DNA of 8,872 nucleotides from an uncultured Parasphingopyxis sp. (GTDB lineage Bacteria > Pseudomonadota > Alphaproteobacteria > Sphingomonadales > Sphingomonadaceae), in the NCBI GenBank assembly GCA_905479515.1, contig CAJQMX010000295.1:1-8872 (forward strand), written 5' to 3'. The translations under genes were made by a program, and so were the position numbers. The notes under the pieces were generated by a model. The model searched no databases and was not told the origin of the DNA. It was given only the letters and a program-made list of their open reading frames with translations. This document shows, in pieces, positions 6,318-8,872 of the stretch. Each line of letters starts with the position of its first letter. The first letter of the stretch is position 1.

Positions 6318-6923
6318 TCAAAATTTGATCTGGTCAATAGCTTTAAGTGCTTCGTTGATAGCAATCGCGCGAACATTCCCTCCAGAAGCTAAGCCTTCGG
6401 CGCGCAAAAAAGTAATGTCCTTGATACCAATCCAAGACAGCATGGCGAATATATGCGGCTCTTGGCAGTCGAGCGATGCCATGTGAGTGTCGAGATAAAC
6501 GTTTCCACGTGTCGAACAAATGATCGCTCTTTTACCCTGAAGTAATCCAACGGGGCTGTTTTCTATGAAATCAAACGTTGCGCCGGCCCTTATTACATGA
6601 TCGAACCAAGCCTTGAGTGTTGTGGGAATTCCGAAATTGTACATCGGTGCGCAGATGACCAATAAGTCTGCCCAGTTGAGTTCGCCAATAAGCTCATCGG
6701 AAAGCGTGCGTGTGCGTCTCGCATCTGACGAAGCCGGGGGCTGCCGCATGACTCCCGATAGATTTCCGGATGTGACGTGAGGAATTGGCTCGCAATCTAT
6801 GTCCCGAATGACCATTTCGAGCTTCCGCTCGGCCAGTTTGTCTATCACTGCGTCCGCAAGTAAGTTTGATACCGAATAAGATCCGGTTGCTGAGCTGCGG
6901 ATCTGGAGCACTCGCGTTGGCAT
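6318..6923 (-). CDS. azoR: FMN-dependent NADH-azoreductase / quinone reductase (AzoR-like)
   Basis: The 201-residue protein matches the flavodoxin-fold AzoR family in length and along its whole sequence. The phosphate-binding start RSSATGSYSVSN (9-20) is followed by LSDELIGELNWADLLVICAP (74-93), the FMN-binding PMYNFGIP (93-100), the conserved helix KAWFDHVIRAGATF (104-117), the STRGNVY loop (137-143) and FLRAEG (172-177). These soluble enzymes use NAD(P)H for two-electron reduction of quinones and azo compounds. In an aromatic catabolic cluster, reducing quinone by-products is the likelier job, by inference. The gene diverges from Rieske 2 and shares the 112-base control region with the palindrome at 6967-6982, 43 bases from its start. 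The ribosome binding site before ATG 6923 is weak (GGGTGA). It is unlikely to be the Rieske electron donor, since it lacks an iron-sulfur domain. Confidence 0.92.
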   Translation of the reverse strand: MPTRVLQIRSSATGSYSVSNLLADAVIDKLAERKLEMVIRDIDCEPIPHVTSGNLSGVMRQPPASSDARRTRTLSDELIGELNWADLLVICAPMYNFGIPTTLKAWFDHVIRAGATFDFIENSPVGLLQGKRAIICSTRGNVYLDTHMASLDCQEPHIFAMLSWIGIKDITFLRAEGLASGGNVRAIAINEALKAIDQIKF

Positions 6924-6951
6924 CAGTCACCCATTTTATCCGTCGACGCGG

Positions 6952-7004
6952 TTGCGTCTCCATAACACTACGATATAGTAGTAGTAATTCGGTTCGAGTA
7001 CTAC
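6952..7004. promoter_or_regulatory. Divergent control region of azoreductase and Rieske 2, with two inverted repeats
   Basis: ACTAC-N6-GTAGT (6967-6982, central GATATA) is a 16-bp imperfect palindrome. GTAGTA (6981-6986) and TACTAC (6999-7004) form a second inverted repeat around a 12-base spacer, overlapping the first by two bases. A possible plus-strand promoter is TTGCGT (6952-6957), 16 bases, TATAGT (6974-6979), placing the -10 inside the palindrome and the Rieske start 53 bases beyond the palindrome, as for Rieske 1. This suits repression by a MarR dimer. Confidence 0.55.
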
Positions 7005-7035
7005 AACACTTTTTACCAAAAAAGGGGAAATTGGA

Positions 7036-8217
7036 ATGAGCTCCTGGTTCGATATGAGTCGCACAGGTCCCGCCACCCAAGCAGGCCTCTATCTTCGACA
7101 ATTCTGGCAGCCAATCTCGGTGGCGCAGCTCGAACCTGGAAACGCCAAGCCGGTTGAAATACTGGGTGAAAAATTCACACTTTATCGATCCGAAGCGGGC
7201 GCATTTCATCTTACGGACTTCCATTGTGCACACCGGCGTGCGCAGCTCTCGGTGGGTTGGGTCGAGGGAGATGCGATACGTTGCCGGTACCATGGTTGGC
7301 TTTTTGGTCCAGATGGCCGATGCTTGGAGCAGCCTGCCGAAGGAGAGAGCAGTTTCTGCGAAAAGATTCAGCTGGGTTCCCATCCGGTTCGGGAATACAA
7401 CGGGCTGTTATTTGCGTTTCTCGGAGAGGGTGAGCCGCCAGACTTCGTGTCATACCCTCAGCTTGAACGTGAGGGCCCACTCGACTGCATTGCTTATAGC
7501 CGGAGCTGCAACTATCTCAACAACCTTGAGAATAACCTCGATAGCGTCCACGTTAATTTTGTTCATCATTTCCAGCACCATTTCGAGGCCATGCAGGTCG
7601 ATGTACGTGAAACCGCCTCTGGGGCAACGTCTTTTGCCAAGATGCCCGGCGAAGATTTCATTCGCGTAGCCCATTTTGTCATGCCGAATGTGTTGCTTGT
7701 TCGGCTTCCCATGGAGGATCTCGTGCCGGGCGGCATTTTTCCATCGGGTTACGCCGATATCGCATTGTGGAGAGTTCCTAAAGATGACGATCATCACGAG
7801 AATTTCGGAATTTCGAGGATCGTGCTCGCGCCAGCAGATCAGGAGCGTTATGTGGAGCTGATGGAGGCGCGGCGTGCTGCGGCGCCGCCGCCGTTGGCGT
7901 CACTCACAGCGCGTATCTTACGTGGGGACATTACCTTGGAGGAAGCCGAGGCAGGGTTAGCACCTGAGCATAGCGCGTTTAAACCTTTTCTCGAAGATTG
8001 CGTGATCCAGGAAGGCCAAGGCGTGAACAGACCGGATCTGGAACATCTCGGCAAAACTGACATGGGGACAGCGCTCATCCGCCGGCTTTGGCAGCGGGAG
8101 CTCAAGGCTTTTGCCGATAAGAGTGAGATGACTTCCTGGGCTATTCCCGGCCCGTTGTTTGCTGAAAACTTTAGCGACCGAGAATGGGACAAGGCGACAG
8201 GAAAAGTAGCCCGATGA
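7036..8217 (+). CDS. Rieske non-heme iron oxygenase alpha subunit 2
   Basis: The 393-residue catalytic subunit has the Rieske cluster ligands C64-A-H66 and, after 16 residues, C83-R-Y-H86. The mononuclear iron site is D169-x2-H172-x4-H177, within NNLDSVHVNFVHH, and D321 in the FLEDCVIQEGQG segment is the likely third ligand. The LGKTDMGTALIRRLWQREL stretch (338-356) resembles the C-terminal domain of vanillate/phthalate-type oxygenases. It is shorter than and clearly distinct from the Rieske protein at 917-2224, so it should act on another substrate or step. AAGGGG (7022-7027), 8 bases before ATG 7036, supports the start. The GC-rich stretch around 7860-7910 makes it look richer in G+C than the left-hand genes, possibly a different origin. 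No ferredoxin or reductase adjoins it; the next gene is a TPP enzyme 366 bases on. Confidence 0.93.
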   Translation: MSSWFDMSRTGPATQAGLYLRQFWQPISVAQLEPGNAKPVEILGEKFTLYRSEAGAFHLTDFHCAHRRAQLSVGWVEGDAIRCRYHGWLFGPDGRCLEQPAEGESSFCEKIQLGSHPVREYNGLLFAFLGEGEPPDFVSYPQLEREGPLDCIAYSRSCNYLNNLENNLDSVHVNFVHHFQHHFEAMQVDVRETASGATSFAKMPGEDFIRVAHFVMPNVLLVRLPMEDLVPGGIFPSGYADIALWRVPKDDDHHENFGISRIVLAPADQERYVELMEARRAAAPPPLASLTARILRGDITLEEAEAGLAPEHSAFKPFLEDCVIQEGQGVNRPDLEHLGKTDMGTALIRRLWQRELKAFADKSEMTSWAIPGPLFAENFSDREWDKATGKVAR

Positions 8218-8583
8218 GGGGTGCGTAAGGGCCGAGATTTTTCGGCGTGGTCGAAGTGGCGCAATTGAATGTTGGTCACACCGCAAAGCGTATCGATTTG
8301 GGGTCTGTTTTTGTCTTGCGGAGGCTAGTGCGAGACGTTGGGCGGCTGAGTAAGTTGCCCATCGAAGTCAGCATATGTCTGCCGGTTTACAGTCATGACT
8401 ATGCTTTATTCCCACAGTATTGTGTAAAAGACGCGGACTAGGTTTCGATCAAAGACACGCACTTAGGCATAGTTTCGGCTGTGAATTTGATCAGTTTTGA
8501 ACTTTAACTGGTAAATCTCATACGACAACCTCAATATTTTGCGAGTGGTCAGATTGATAATGATCGCTAGGAAAGTTGGAGAG
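8218..8583. other. Gap between Rieske 2 and the E1-alpha gene
   Basis: Within these 366 bases I find no recognisable gene. A 64-codon open frame at 8247-8441 lacks a plausible ribosome binding site and known motifs. A small hairpin GCCGA-N6-TCGGC (8231-8246) follows the Rieske stop but has no T-run. A promoter for the next gene may lie here, as the distance argues against tight coupling. Confidence 0.35.
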
Positions 8584-8872
8584 ATGATCGTGAGCAAGCT
8601 AGTCGGCGTGCACAATGTTGATGCGGCCGATATGCTGTCAGTCTATCGATCGATGGTACTCATCCGTAGCTTTGAGGAGCAAGTACGGTTGTTAGGCCAA
8701 GCCGGGCAAGCGGCGGGATTGGTCCATTTAGCGGCTGGTCAGGAAGCAGCCAACGTCGGTGTCTGTTCCCTTCTGAGACGCGACGATTACATCGCCAGTC
8801 ACCATCGCGGTCATGGACATTGTTTGGCTAAAGGGCTGGCACCTGGTCCACTATTAGCAGAAATCATTGGCC
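8584..8872 (+). CDS. TPP-dependent 2-oxo acid/acetoin dehydrogenase E1 component, alpha subunit (partial, runs off the window)
   Basis: The 96 codons present match the N-terminus of the E1-alpha family (pyruvate or acetoin dehydrogenase alpha). MLSVYRSMVLIRSFEEQVRL is followed by the GLVHLAAGQEAANVGVCSLL block that contacts cofactor and partner subunit, then DDYIASHHRGHGHCLAKG, the conserved His-rich loop near the TPP site. With the beta subunit such proteins decarboxylate a 2-oxo acid or acetoin and pass the acyl group to a lipoyl E2. Here it may process a pathway product such as pyruvate or acetoin. The start is uncertain: ATG 8584 has GGAG (8578-8581) only 2 bases upstream, though an AGGAAAG lies further back; GTG 8590 sits 8 bases after GGAG and may be the real start. 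The gene is cut by the window end and lies 366 bases after Rieske 2 on the same strand. Confidence 0.9.
   Translation, partial: MIVSKLVGVHNVDAADMLSVYRSMVLIRSFEEQVRLLGQAGQAAGLVHLAAGQEAANVGVCSLLRRDDYIASHHRGHGHCLAKGLAPGPLLAEIIG

Noticed and set aside
6694..7383. 229-codon minus-strand frame across the azoreductase/Rieske 2 promoter
   Set aside because: It runs antisense through the Rieske centre of Rieske 2 and out of frame through the azoreductase; both of those have full motif support.
8231..8246. Possible terminator hairpin after Rieske 2
   Set aside because: The stem is only 5 bp and no T-run follows.

Overview
The window looks like an accessory catabolic region of a proteobacterium. An alphaproteobacterium, perhaps a sphingomonad, is my best guess, from the style of the MarR and Rieske proteins, the AACAGGGAA-type repeats at the left edge and the moderate, uneven base composition. 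This is inference; no rRNA, tRNA or housekeeping gene is present to confirm it.

Layout, left to right. Positions 1-395 are non-coding and carry copies of an AACAGGGAA motif, five of them about 22 bases apart. Positions 396-916 hold debris, including the N-terminal stub of an acyl-CoA ligase with an intact ribosome binding site (543-791). Next come a LigXa/phthalate-dioxygenase-like Rieske oxygenase alpha subunit (917-2224, minus), a MarR regulator (2561-3028, plus) and a BKACE-family beta-keto acid cleavage enzyme (3051-4016, minus). A SnoaL-like gene (4216-4638) and a short-chain dehydrogenase (4635-5396) follow on plus; the SnoaL-like frame is interrupted and appears once to have overlapped the SDR start by ATGA. 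Then come a second MarR regulator (5638-6135, minus), an FMN-dependent azoreductase/quinone reductase (6318-6923, minus), a second Rieske oxygenase (7036-8217, plus) and the start of a TPP-dependent dehydrogenase E1-alpha gene that runs off the right end (8584 onward).

Reading the genes together: two Rieske oxygenases could hydroxylate or O-demethylate a ring, the SDR could oxidise an alcohol or dihydrodiol, the BKACE could cleave a beta-keto acid with acetyl-CoA, and the E1-alpha could feed a 2-oxo acid or acetoin dehydrogenase complex. No ferredoxin or reductase for the Rieske enzymes and no transporter is visible, so the pathway is incomplete here and its substrate cannot be named.

Three intergenic regions (about 2277-2298, 4145-4161 and 6967-6982) carry related imperfect palindromes with an ATAC/ACTAC...GATATA...GTATT/GTAGT pattern, upstream of Rieske 1, of the BKACE/SnoaL pair and of the azoreductase/Rieske 2 pair. 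They are good candidates for operators of one or both MarR proteins, which would make the scattered units one regulon. Other points worth checking are His in place of the SDR catalytic Tyr, His-x-Asp in place of the BKACE metal motif His-x-His, and the broken SnoaL-like gene.
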